A stretch of DNA of 64,000 nt from Phytophthora hibernalis. Lineage: Eukaryota > Oomycota > Peronosporomycetes > Peronosporales > Peronosporaceae. Position numbers and translations under genes: made by a program. The notes beneath the pieces were generated by a model, which was given only the letters and a program-made list of their open reading frames with translations, had not been told where the DNA came from and did no database searches. Location of the stretch: assembly GCA_012656075.1 (NCBI GenBank), contig JAAKBF010000269.1, positions 124,001 through 188,000 of the forward strand, given 5' to 3'. Shown one piece after another: positions 32,180-43,407 of this stretch. How positions within the stretch are numbered: the first letter of the stretch is position 1; every line of letters begins with the position of its first letter.

Positions 32180-35100
32180 GATGGCGCAGAACTTCTCGCT
32201 TCGATGGACTTGACGCCCTCATTCGACATTTGACGCTGCGCTGTGAAACTCGGACGATGACAAGTTCTCGGCGCAATTCGCGCAACACCAAGCGAAAGCC
32301 GAGCAGCTCCCGCAAGTTGAACCCGCCTCCAATCGTGGACTTCAACACGTCCACCTCCAGTGTGTCAAGCGAGTCCACACACGTTCTCGAGTCCTCGTTC
32401 TCCAGCTCCTAGCAGAAGCACGTGCTGCGTCGCCACCATCAGAACCGAGGCTCTCAATGTCATGGAACATCGGCAAAAGGAGTTGGGGCTCCTCGGGACT
32501 CGCTGTTCACGCTGTTGGTGCAGTTCCCGAGCTGTTCGTGACTTTCCGACATGTGTCGCTGGCTGTGGACGTTCCAGTGGCGCCTGCCGCGGCCGCGGCA
32601 GCAGCCCAAGCAGCTTCCGGTCAAATGGGGCGCGAGACGCTGGAGGCCAATCAACTGCCGACCACGTCCGAGGCATCCTTGGCGCGCTAACTGGTTTGTG
32701 CTTCGACAGATCCTCAAGAACGTCACCGGAGCGTTCACGCCAGGCTCGACGACGCTGCTGCTTGGACGCTCTGGGTCGGGAGGTCGGTGCTGCTCAAGTT
32801 ACTGAGCGGAAGATTCGACATGAGCTACAAGAGTGTGACGTTGGACGGGGAAGTCTCGTATAAAGGCTTGTCGCGTCAAGAGCTGAAGGCGCAGCTCCCG
32901 CAGTGCGTCGCGTACGTTCCACAGCAAGACACGCATCTGCCAGTCATGACGGTGAAGGAGACGCTGGACTTCGCGTTCGAGCGCCGTGCCATCAACGCAG
33001 ACAAGAAGCCTGCTGGTACCGTTTGCAAGTCGCCGGGGTTTGAATACCCACTGGCGCTCCCTACGAGTTTTCTTGAAGCTGAGCGCGACACCGTGACGGT
33101 GACGCGTGAACTCGGCCTAATTCGCTGCCAAGGAACCATTGTGGGCAACGACCGCGTTCGTGGCGTCTCTGGGGGTGAGAATAAGCGCGTGACAACCGGT
33201 GAAATGGCTTTTGGACCGCATGCGATGTCGCTCATGGACGAGATCACTACGAGGCTTGACAGCGCTGCCGCCTTTGATGTCGTGTATGCACAGCGGCGTT
33301 TGGCCAGACAGCAGCGACAAACTGTGGTGATTTCACTACAGCAGCCCGCGCCCGAAGTTCTGGCACTCTTCGACAATGTCCTGCTTCTCACTGAAGGTGA
33401 AGTGCTCTTATCATGGGCCTTGAGCTCACTTCCAGGCCTACTTCGAGGCGTTGGGCTTTATCTGCTCTCCTGGACGAGATCTCGCCGACTTCCTGTGCGA
33501 CTTGGCATCACCGCAGCAAATCCAGTACGAGAAACCACATGCGGCTATTCCTGGTAGACGTCGTCATCCCCTCAGTGCTAACGAGATCGCAGATTTGTGG
33601 ATCATGTCGCCCATGAACGAAGCGATGGTGGAGGAACTGGACCATCTCGACACGGAGGCGTACGGCCAGATGCTCAGCAAAAATGGTGAGAGGGGCTTTA
33701 CTTTGACCAAGAAGCATTGCTGTGAGTACCTGCCTTCCGTCAGACCTACTTGCAAAGTACGTGGACAGTGGTGAGGCGCCAGATGCGGCTCTTTACTCGC
33801 AACAAGGTCTTCTTCTTGGGACGAGTGCTACTGGGTCTGCTTGTTGGTTTGATGATCGGCTCTGTCTACTACGGAATGTATCTAGCAGACTCACAGGTGA
33901 CCTTGGGTGTGGTCTTTTCGGCATTGCTCTTCCTTGGATTGGGTCAGTCGGCGACACTGGCGCCGTTCTTCGACGCTCGTGAAGTATTTTACAAGCAGCG
34001 CGACACCAACTTCTATCGCTCGTCCAGCTACGTGCTAGCTTCCTGCGCCAGTCAACTACCGCTTGCGATGGTCGAAGCGTTGCTCTTCAGCTCGATGGTG
34101 TACTGGCTCGGTGGATTTTTCGCCTCCGTCGAGCATTTTTTGTTTGTGGCGTACATGCTGCTCACGGTGCTAGTCTTTGTCGAAGAGTATTTCTTCTTGT
34201 CCTCGGCGTGTTCGACCCTGCACATTGCTCAGCCAGTGTCCACCTTGGCGTCGCTGTTCTTCATTTTGTTCGCCGGCCTCGCGAGCAACTTCCGTCGCGT
34301 CTGCCGTGGATTTACTGGAGTAACCCGCTTGCTTGGACGATACGGGGGATTTTGGTGAGCCAGTATCGCAGCAGTGAGCTGGACGTTTGTGAGTACGACG
34401 GCATTGACTACTGCAAGCTGTAGCAAGGACAAACGTTGGGTGTGTTCGACATCCCTTCCGAGCCCAAGTGGGTGATGCTAGGGATTGTCTTTCTCGTGAC
34501 AGTGTACATGTACGTCGTCAGCAGGTTTTTATCGTATGTGATGCTGGAATACTGCCGACACGAAGCTGTCCCGACATTGCCACCACCGATCTCGTTTTCG
34601 GACACTGCCATCCCAACTCCGAGACAGCCAAAGGAATCGTACACAATGCTGGCCACGCCCCATGGAGACGAAGACGAGCTGCTGGAGAGTGATCTGACCG
34701 ACTTCCAGCCGTTCGGTGGACCTAACAATTTGGCAGCACTCGACGAAGACGACGACTCAAACGACTCGTTCAACGCTTCACAGGGGGTACTTATATATGC
34801 ACAACCCCGAAGATATCATGGTGCAGTTGGCACCTCGGTGGGACGTACAGCCTGTCACACTCGCCTTTCAAGACTTGCGGTACAGCATTACAGTCCCCGA
34901 TGATGCTGTTACTGACCCGACCGGGCAAAGTGGCGTCGAAGGAGCTCCGGGTCGTCCTGTGGCAGTGGATTCTCGTGAGATGGTTATTTGGGAGCTACTG
35001 AAAGGTGTCACGGGCTATGCGTTACCTGGTACCATGACGGCACTCATGGGCTCTCCGGGAGCGGGGAAGACTACGCTAATGGACGTGCTAGCTGGACGCG

Positions 35101-36914
35101 AGAGTGGCAAAACCAGCAACAAGAAGAATGGTGCACCAACTCTACGAGGTCGTAGGCTGTTCAATGGCGTGGACGTGACAGAGCTTGCCGTGCGGCGATA
35201 TACTGGTTACTGCAAGCAGACGGATGTACACTCGGATGCATCCACCTTCCGCGAGGCGTTGCAGTTTTCGGCGTATCTCCGTCAAGGCGACCGTGTGGCA
35301 CCTGGACGACTTGAAGAGATTGTTGACGAGTGACTGAATTTGCTGGGACTGAACGACGTAGCTGGCCAACTCATTCGTGGTAGTTCGAGCGAGCAGCTGA
35401 AGCGGTTGACGCTAGGAGTGGAGCTCGCCGCATAGCCCAGTATCCTCTTCCTTGACGAGCCTACCAGTGGACTGGACGCCCGAGCTGCCAAGTCGCTCAT
35501 GGATGGCGTTCGCAAGGTGGCGGACTCGGGACGCATAGTGATTTGTACTGTCCACCCGCCATCTACAGAGGTCTTCCTGCTTTTTGATATGCTTCTCCTC
35601 CTGCAACGGGGTGGCAACAGTTTTCTTTGGCGAACTTGGCCGCAATGATGAAGCGCTCGTGAGTTACTTCCAAGCACTGGGTCTACCCTCCAGTGCACCG
35701 ACCTTTAAACCGGGTGACAACCCTGCCACATGGATGCTGGACGTGATCGGTGCTGGTGTTGAGATAGCCAGGCCCGCTGCTTTGCCAATATTTAAACCAG
35801 CAGCGTTCAAAACTCGTCGCCCCCAACTGCTAGAAGGGTCCCAAGCTTCCTCGGTGGACTCGGAGTTCTCCAGACAGCGCCACAATGACAACGTAGAGTT
35901 CGTCGCAACCTACAAGGCGAGCCGCCTCAAGCAGCGTCTAGATGCCAAGCGTGCTGCGCCTGGAGTGTTCATGCCGTCGGATCGTTTACCATCCGTGACG
36001 TTCGCTCTGCGCCGAGCTACAAGCGACAGATTATAGTTTCCCATGCTCATGCGAAGGTTCACACTGCTGTACTGGCGCACACCGTTTAACACGTTCACTC
36101 GAATGATGACAGCGCTGACAATCGGCTTGATGTTTGGCTTGGTGTACTCGGGCAGCAACGATTTCACAACGGGTGCTAACGGCGCGGTGGGGCTGATCTT
36201 CTTTTCGACGTGCTTCTTGGGTGTTGACGCCTACCTTAACGTGCTGCCGCTAGCATTTGAAGAGCGTGGTCCGTTCTACCGCGAGCGCGCCTCGGAGACT
36301 TAAAGCGCGCTGTGGTATTTTGTGGCTTCCTCGGCTGTGGAGATCCCGAGTGCTACCATCGCGTCTGGTGTGTTTTATCTCATGGCTGGATTTTCATCCT
36401 ACGGCGACTGCATTCAAGTCGTGGTCTACTGGCTGGTCTTGTCTGTGCACATTATGTTCCAGACGCTCTTCGGCCAGTTCTTCACGTTCGCCATGCCCAG
36501 CATCGAGCTCGCCGCCGTCTGGGGTCTCTCTTCGACTCGATCTTGCTCATGTTCATGGGCTACAACCCGCCAGTCTCAAGCATCCCGGACGGATACAAGT
36601 GGCTGTTCCAGCTCGTGCCGCTACACGTTCGAGGTGCTCACGGCGCTCGCCCTGGGCAACCGCCCGGACGAACAACTGCAACGGATCGTGAACGCAGCGG
36701 CCACCAACACGACCATCGACATCTCCGGCTGGCCACTGGGTTGCCAACCTCTCACCGACGCGCCGCCCGCTGTGGCTAACATCGCTCACCTCGTACATTG
36801 ACGAAGTCTTCGGCGCGCGCTGCGAAGACACCCGCAGTCGTCGTGGGGATTCTGCTGGTGATGCGGCTGGCCACGCTTGTCGTCATGCGTGTTGTGAACC
36901 ACCAGAAGCGCTGA
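32180..36914 (+). pseudogene. full-size PDR-type ABCG transporter, decayed
   Basis: Intact relatives are plasma-membrane drug and lipid exporters of about 1300 residues with NBD-TMD-NBD-TMD order, and all four parts are traceable. NBD1: GRSGSG near 32768 where the Walker A lysine is lost by a small indel, RVRGVSGGENKR signature near 33158, MDEITTRLDS in place of the usual Gly. TMD1: 33750-34430 (KVFFLGRVLLGLLVGLMIG). Linker: acidic, 34640-34790. NBD2: intact Walker A GSPGAGKTTLMDVLAGR near 35056, LFLDEPTSGLD near 35448. TMD2: 36040-36800. In-frame stops (for example near 34421, 35331, 35433, 36034, 36301) and frameshifts (near 32690, 33400, 34330, 35610, 36520) mean substitutions as well as indels, so unlike its neighbours this is a true pseudogene. 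Confidence 0.88.
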
Positions 36915-37054
36915 AGAGCGTCAGTGCGTGCTACAGTACGTTTCGTAGCAGGTTGAAGTGAATACATGTCGCCACTGGCTTTCTGAACTTGAAGCACGTG
37001 GCAGGTGACCTTTGAGATGCGGATCTGAACCCCACGCCGCTAACGTGCTAGCCC

Positions 37055-38299
37055 ATGCCACTTTCCAACTCTCCGCTGCAGGAGCGTTTGCTCTCGCCGC
37101 GACACAGCAGCCGCCAGATGAACGTTGCGACATATGCAATTGGGACCCGCATCGCTCCGGTGGTGGCTACGGTCGTGGTCATCGTGACGCTGATCACCTG
37201 TGTATCTATCGCCAAGGCCAAGGATATTTATCTTGGTGGGCTGGCATGGCCTTACTTCTCTGACACGGGCAGAGGTTCGACTGCGTATCTTGCTACTATC
37301 GTCTCGTAGTGAGTTCCTGAGATTTACGGTTCCCATACTGCAGACTCGCCGGGCTACACCGTTTTCTGTGTGGGGCTATCGATTGTTGCGATTGCCCTGG
37401 TGCTGACGTGGACTTCCAACTATCAATTCCAACGGGAGTTGATTGAGAAGGACACGAGCGAGAACTCCGAGAACCTGTACGGGGCGACAATTCGGAAGTA
37501 CATTGAAGCTGTCCGTGTGGTCGGCGTGCTGTCAACGTTTGGGCTTCCTGTGCTGGCCTTCTTTAGCACTACGGATTACGATTCTGTACACAAATTTGCC
37601 GCGTACTGGTTCTTCGTATTGGAGGCGGTCGCGTTGCTGATCAATGTACGTAGTCAGCCATGTTTGAATGCTAGTGCTCGGCAAACTGAAGCCTGTGGGA
37701 TCACTATAGACTATAGCTAGTTTCAAGCTCGCTCGTCTCACTGAGGCTTCCGAGCAACCTTACTACGCGTCCGATTCGGAGGAACAAACACCGACAACTA
37801 CATTCACCCTTTTGGACCTGTCCAAGTCGAGCACGAAACGCACATTTTACATTCAAGCCGTGTGTACGTTACTGTTCTTGATCGCCTTCGTGCTATACAT
37901 TCCTGTTGGGTTGGCGCTCATCGATGAGTTCCAGCGGCTCTCCATCAAAGACGTACGCCCACTTGCTGCATGTCATAAGCGCAATTATTTGAGTTGCGTC
38001 TAACGTAGTTTTGTCCCCACCGAAGTGCTTAGAGCTCGATCTGGGCGAGAAGTACTGCACTCACTCGATGAAGCTGAACGAGATGGAGACTGTGTTGTGG
38101 AACTACGGTGCGTTGTTCAATATCGTCTGTCATGATCTCAAAGCCAAAAGTTGACTTCGTTTCCTTTGCAACAGACAATAACCACGGTATAAATCAGATG
38201 CGCTCGGCCAGCCAGCTAGCGTGCATCCTCACTTTGGTCGGGTACTCGATGTCATTCCTCTCGCACAACAGTGAGTCGCTGCAGGATGACACCGTTTAA
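37055..38299 (+). CDS. FRAG1/DRAM/Sfk1 family membrane protein, multi-exon
   Basis: Six-span membrane proteins of this family act in lipid remodelling and autophagy. Exon 1 (from ATG 37055 or 37118) has span VVATVVVIVTLITCVSI and the family block WPYFSDTGRGS. Exon 2 (from about 37345) has GYTVFCVGLSIVAIALVL and STTDYDSVHKFAAYWFFVLE, the second signature. A GTACGT...TTTCAAG intron at 37646-37727 joins ...LLIN to LARLTEASEQ in frame. Exon 3 ends ALIDEFQRLSIKD before a GTACGC donor near 37951; a later exon holds CTHSMKLNEMETVLWNY, and the last one MRSASQLACILTLVGYSMSFL to the stop at 38299. The junction between exons 1 and 2 (37308-37344) does not resolve in frame, so a base may be missing or the gene may be damaged. 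Confidence 0.68.
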
Positions 38300-39600
38300 T
38301 ATAAATTGAATTCGAATTTTGAGTGAGGTTCACGCCGTATGGTGAGCAGACAGAGGTTACCAGTTTTCCCTTTTAGTGCCAGTACTAAGAAGGTTGTATT
38401 TAAGAACCTACTGTACATGTAGTACTCAGCAATTACAAAGCCGCGACTTCGCACGGAACAGCTCTGGATTTTACTTTGAGCTCAACAAACTCTGTGTCAA
38501 AGTGAGTGTTCATAGAAAAATGGATTGGACGTGCAAAATGTAGACTTTTTCCGGGATCGTATACCGGTACGGGTCGGCTCGTGTGTTTGGGTCGAGAGGG
38601 ATGACTGGTTCGGAGACCGTATACGACCCCGGGAATCTACTGTGCAAAATTCACTTCATATTCATGTACGCCATTTTTGGATTGTATTGATTAGGAGATT
38701 CTGATAGGAACGATACTCAAATGAAGGCAAAAAATAAGCTGTACTTCGAAGTACATGCATTAGCAACATGTTGGTTGAAGGAGTGTTGAAGGAATCCAAA
38801 ATCCATCGATCTAGCATCACTTCGCTTCTAATTAAACGGTTGCTACTTGTAACTATGCCAATCATGCCTGCGTAATTACTCAAACAAAACCCCTCCCAAT
38901 GCGTGTGACTTTCTCACCATGTATCCATAGACCACCGGGCGTAATAATTTCGTTGACCAAGATAGCTGCAGGAAATGTTTCGCACGAATAGTTTTCCGTG
39001 AATGATGCGGTTTTAGATATTGTACGTAGTCTTGCATGAAAGTGAGGCAATGCACGCATATTCTTACTACACCTACACTGTATGAATGCTGGACAATAAC
39101 CAACATGATGTGGTGATATCATTTTCTATTTAATTGACACGTGTTTCGATATCTGTGGTACATTTCAAACATACGGAATTTATCTACACACCACTGTAGT
39201 TTACGGTGCTTGGTTTTATAGGAGAGTGTTGCTCGAAGAAAAATCATCCAAAAATGTTGCTCGAACGGTCTGGATAAATCATCTGCTGCTGGTACTGTAC
39301 AATACGATTATAAGTGATATCATATCATAGAGGTGTGTTGTGCTGACATTGCTGGCTACACTGTGTACGGTAATTAGTCTCACCTCCAATGTTGCACAGA
39401 AAGTGCAAAATTTGAACTTTGACAGGTTGCACTGCAGTCAATATTTATCCAATCAAAACGACAGACACCTGAAATAGACGAATCTCATTGGGCCAAATTC
39501 GATGGTTATACGAGTTTTTCACCAAACAGACTGCAAAAGCGTTAACCTAACCCTCAAATCCACTAAGACTAATTACCGTCGCTCAGTACACTGACTTACT
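38300..39600. other. AT-rich intergenic region
   Basis: No coding frame with protein-like composition. One imperfect inverted repeat, CCGGGATCGTATAC at 38551-38564 against 38619-38632 (13 of 14 match), is the only structure I see. Confidence 0.5.
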
Positions 39601-39604
39601 GAGC

Positions 39605-40366
39605 GTGCTCCCGGTCGTGTACATGACCGACGGGGTATCCATCAAGATGCACGCGTCCACCTGCGATATAACGTGGTCCTGGCCCGTGTACGCGCCCGTC
39701 ACGTGGCGCTCGTTCCCGTCGCACGTCAAGTACCAGTTCCTGACGTGCGACGGGAACGAGCGCCACGTGACGGGCGCGTACACGGGCCAGGACCGCTCGT
39801 CTCTAATGGGCACCCCATCCTCTTCGTGCCCGGTCACAGGGGCAGAAACGCTCGCTGTCTCGCCACCTGTTGGACGAGGACGAGACGCTCTTCGTCACGT
39901 TTGTGCTGGACTTTAAGGATGAGCCCACGGGACTCACTGGGCGGTACGGACGCTCAACGGTTTGAGATGCCTTCGCAACGTGGAATGACAAGAATTATGC
40001 GGTGCGGGCGGGTGACTGGCCTGTTGGACGAAGTGCGCCAAGGCATATATGTACATGATGGAGTAGGCGCTGGGCATGAGGCGGTTGATGCACTCGGGGC
40101 GTGCCCATCTCGATGCCCGGCATGATGTACACGGTGCCGAAACGGTTCCTGAACTACGAAATCGCCAAGTGCGCAACGTCGCGTGACGGCGACCGCTTCG
40201 CGAAACGACTGCTACCGCCGACGGCTGCAAACGTTCGACGACATGGTGCTGGCAGAGCTGGTGCAAAAGTACACGAAGGCGTACGAGAAGCACGACAAGT
40301 CGTTCCCGTCGGAACCGTTGGAGCAGATGCGCATGGCATCGAGGCCGTGTTTCGATAGTGGAATAT
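39605..40366 (+). pseudogene. unidentified coding relic with inverted duplication
   Basis: Protein-like fragments in changing frames: LTCDGNERHVTGAYTGQD (39740-39795), DEDETLFVTFVLDFKDEP (about 39876-39930) and TFDDMVLAELVQKYTKAYEK (about 40228-40290). They may derive from one broken gene. I do not recognise the family. The first block is copied in reverse to form a hairpin. Confidence 0.4.
39675..39794. repeat. perfect 54-bp inverted repeat with 12-base loop
   Basis: Arm 39675-39728 is the exact reverse complement of 39741-39794 (54 of 54), with loop AGTACCAGTTCC. GC-rich. Homology stops abruptly at both outer ends. An RNA from either strand would form a very stable hairpin. Confidence 0.97.
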
Positions 40367-40439
40367 AACGCTAGGCGTCTGTTGTGGTTAGCGCGTTAAC
40401 GCTTCCTTTAAAGCTAAGGTGCGTGTGACCCCCGTCACA
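40367..40439 (+). repeat. LTR 3'-end fragment (+ orientation)
   Basis: Reverse-complement match to 49500-49572, the U5 end of element C's LTR, ending in GTCACA at 40439. No primer-binding site follows, so it is a fragment or the end of a 3' or solo LTR. Confidence 0.85.
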
Positions 40440-40669
40440 GCGCGGCCTACTCAGAGGGTGAACTTCCAAGGGTGCTTTCGAACGGACTTTGGTGGAGGTC
40501 CACCCGTTGTTTCACAACAACTTAGCGGCTGCCAGGTGCGTGCTGTTGGCACCACACCGAGCCCCGCTCAAGGAGTTCACAAAACTTCGCAAGAAGGCTG
40601 AGAACAAGTGAGGACTTGCGCATGTCTGGGGTTATACCTGGGTTCAACCCGTGAACACTGCGACGAGTG

Positions 40670-41440
40670 CTCAGGCGGAGGACCTCTTCTGGAAGTGGCT
40701 CTTCCTTCGGGGTTACACCCTCAGGAGATCGACCGCCTCAGCGCACAATCGGGAGGGATTTGGGATGGCGGGTCCTTAGACACCACATCCGAGAATTCCT
40801 GGATCAGGGCGTAAGCCGGGTCATTCGGGTTCTTGAGAATCTCAGAACCCAATCGCGTCGCACGCTGCTTCCTGAACTGATTCAGGGCATCCTCGCCCAT
40901 TACAGAGAAAGAGTTCGCTTCTTCAGAAGTGGAATCCGGTCGTAGGAGTACCATCTCCGAGATCCCGCCGGCTTCTAGAACGGCCAGAAAGTCGGTCATC
41001 GACGTTTCTTCGAGATTCAGAAGCTCTGAAATCTCTGGCAGGGTCTCTAGTTGCACCGACCCGGACTTGACCTTGCGGCCAGTCTTGCCGTCGAAGATAT
41101 GGTAGCCTTCTTCTGGCGGCGGCGCCGAGAGTCTTCACCGACTCCGAGCTTCGTCCCGAAGCTTCGGTCTTGACATCTTGTTGAGACACTTGGTGTGGTA
41201 CTCTGTTACCCACAGCCTTCTTCTGGCGTGATTCTTCGTTAGCCACTGCCTTATCTTGCCACGGTACGGCGCCTAAGGTCTGTACTGGCCCGTGTGGAAC
41301 TGTGTTACACACACTAGAGGTGCTGCTAGCGACCTCCGCGCTGGCCACGGTCTCGACCTCTCCGGTCTCACGTGGGCTTTTGCCCTCTTGTAGACGGGCT
41401 TCGTCCTTCGCGGACTTCGTCGATGCCCGTACGGCGCAAC
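40670..41440 (-). pseudogene. gypsy gag-pol linker fragment, element B family
   Basis: Minus-strand frames 41348-40923 and 41056-40721 match element B linker sequence (12320-12680). The second reads into NPNDPAYALIQEFSDVVSKD, the block just before RT in this family. Truncated on both sides. Confidence 0.75.
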
Positions 41441-41639
41441 GGGTGTAGATTGTGCTAGTTGCACGGGATGGAAATCTCCAGAACCGCGTAGCAGCCGTGG
41501 CACTAGGATCACTCCAACTATTTTTGGTTCTTCAAAGCACTTCTTTTGCATGGGTTTCCACTTCGCGATGTGCCAGTTTTTCTGACAGTCATGCCGTCAT
41601 CATTTCAGCTTCGGACGAGCTAAAGATAAAAAAACTCTC

Positions 41640-42013
41640 TTTTGCACAAGACATCTCATCGGTACGAAAATATTGCATCGAAGCGTATGGTGTTTGATGC
41701 TTTCAAATGCGTATTGTGCGCACAGGAAATATGCGAGCTGACAAAAAGTGAAGCTTGATGTTGGTCTTGGTACAGCACGTCCTTCGGGTACGTCGTACCG
41801 TTGACAAAGATCGGGTGGAGCCACATCTTCTATATGCGCGTTCAGCAGGAACTCACCATACAGGTTGTTCTCGTTGTCGGCCGAATTACGCGTTAACATG
41901 AAGCTCATGCGTAACTGGTCGTTGATGTTGCCGTACACGCTGTCCTGAACGACCACGACCGTGCCCTTGAGACCCGTTATCTGCTTGATCTCACGGTACT
42001 TGACGGCGCGCGG
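41640..42013 (-). pseudogene. unidentified coding relic next to truncated LTR
   Basis: Minus frame with protein-like text (KYREIKQITGLKGTVVVVQD, LRMSFMLTRNSADNENN, HIEDVAPPDLCQRYDVPEG). It is cut sharply at 42013, where element C's LTR begins, and is followed by stops at its other end. Family not recognised; it may be part of the same broken gene as 39605-40366. Confidence 0.4.
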
Positions 42014-42199
42014 GATCTGTCCTAATGGGGACCACCCATTTAGATGTACTGCTTTAATACAACTGATGTACCACTTAAGTACGACTGAAGTACGAATTAA
42101 GTCCTTGACGTGCCACACACCACGCGTGTGACGGACACCAATGGTGTGGACCACATCACAGAGAACAATGGTCGCCCCCTGTCAAGTGGCCCCATTACA
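42014..42199 (-). repeat. truncated 3' LTR of element C
   Basis: Starts TGTAATGGGGCC on the minus strand at 42199 and matches the 5' LTR until 42014, then ends abruptly in unrelated sequence. Confidence 0.9.
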
Positions 42200-42212
42200 C
42201 CCTCCCACACCC
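42200..42212 (-). promoter_or_regulatory. polypurine tract of element C
   Basis: Minus strand GGGTGTGGGAGGG directly before the 3' LTR start, the expected place for plus-strand DNA priming. Confidence 0.7.
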
Positions 42213-42351
42213 AAACGGGAAGCACCTTGTCCCAGGGAATTCCAGCGAACCGCACAGGCAACGCCTCATTCTGCAATTTGCGCCCGAGCGAACACCCGCC
42301 GAGAATCCAAAACGCCCACCGGGCACCAGGCCAAGACCCGCACCACTTGCG

Positions 42352-43407
42352 ATGCCAAAGCGCGTCGACTCCAAGGCTCTTCGCGCCGCCGACCACAAGA
42401 CGAAAGGCGGCGAAGACCAATCGAAGAAGCCGCCTCGGCATCCGAAGAAGGCTTCCCAGAAGCCCGACGACAGGGCTAAGCCCGCTGCGACCAGAACCCG
42501 GTCCAGCAGGAAACGCACCGAGGTCACCCTGCCCGGACCGTACGAAGGCGGCAGCGACGACGAGTCGGACTCCGACGGCGAGACCAACCCGAACCTAGTT
42601 CTGGGCGACGACAGCCCGGAATCCCACGGCGACGAAGCTCCAAGAGCGGAAGATGCGAGCGCGCCGACGGCAACGACCGCAGCGCCGGCAGCGACTTCCA
42701 AAGTCCCGGGTCCTGACGACAAAGCTTCGGACAGCGGCGACGAGGCTCACAGAGCTGCTGATGACGATGGTCAAGCTTCCAAAGTTCCGAGGGACGGCGA
42801 CAACGCCTCCGAGGCCGGCGACGACAAGTCCCACTCGGCGACTGCAAAGCAGACCAGCGATGCACCCAAGGACGCTGCCTCAGCCACCGATCGCAAACCC
42901 GAGCCGGGTGCAACAAGTGAAGCGAAGCACCGCTCGGAGGAGGATGCCTCGGACGAGGTCGACTACAGCGAGTCGGATCTGGAGTCGGGCGAGGTCAACG
43001 AGCCAAGCACTTCACCCAAGCTCACCGATCAGCAGCGACGTCTCCATCCGGGGAGTCCTGCAACTCCTCGCAGTGCTGCTGCCGAAGCCGCCAAGCGGGA
43101 AGCCCAAGTTATCACCAACGTCGGCGACGGTGATGACGTACCCGAAGGGCTGCTTCAGCCCGGCAACCGCCAGCACCTTCACGATCGTGCCCACGATGTG
43201 AGGGAGGCTGCGGAGCAGCGACGAACCTCGAAGCGAGATCACGAGCCAGCGGCACCTCGAAACAAAGAGCAGCTGCTCGCGCTACGATACTGGCCCGTAC
43301 GGGAGTACCGCGAGTACCTTCGACAGAGTCGTGAGCCGGGTAACGCGGTGCAGCAGTATGACGAGTGTCCCGTCGTCCTCCACGACGACACGGGTCTCGC
43401 CCGCTAG
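42352..43407 (+). CDS. antisense open frame inside element C, charged disordered protein
   Basis: 351 codons from ATG 42352, transcribed opposite to gag-pol and beginning 153 bp inside the 3' LTR edge. The N-terminal 50 residues are Lys/Arg rich (KKPPRHPKKASQKP), then follow about 200 acidic, Ser/Asp/Glu/Ala-rich residues (GGSDDESDSDGE, DYSESDLESGEVNEPS), and a better folded-looking end with LLALRYWPVREYREYLRQSR. After the TAG the text still looks coding to about 43690 (VEFTYSPYRID, then MAKSIVDGQWRNRYLERSKP), interrupted by a TGA near 43474, so the original protein was longer by roughly 95 residues. No known domain seen. Position and polarity match the antisense gene of element A, though the sequences are not obviously related. 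A nucleic-acid-binding role is only a guess from charge. Confidence 0.65.
   Translation: MPKRVDSKALRAADHKTKGGEDQSKKPPRHPKKASQKPDDRAKPAATRTRSSRKRTEVTLPGPYEGGSDDESDSDGETNPNLVLGDDSPESHGDEAPRAEDASAPTATTAAPAATSKVPGPDDKASDSGDEAHRAADDDGQASKVPRDGDNASEAGDDKSHSATAKQTSDAPKDAASATDRKPEPGATSEAKHRSEEDASDEVDYSESDLESGEVNEPSTSPKLTDQQRRLHPGSPATPRSAAAEAAKREAQVITNVGDGDDVPEGLLQPGNRQHLHDRAHDVREAAEQRRTSKRDHEPAAPRNKEQLLALRYWPVREYREYLRQSREPGNAVQQYDECPVVLHDDTGLAR

Noticed and set aside
38551..38632. Terminal inverted repeats of a tiny transposon
   Set aside because: Arms are only 14 bp with one mismatch, and no target duplication is visible.
42352..43407. Antisense frame of element C as a simple mirror of a minus-strand gene
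   Set aside because: The minus strand in this stretch has no retroelement domain and only shorter frames, while the plus frame is 351 codons with a true ATG.
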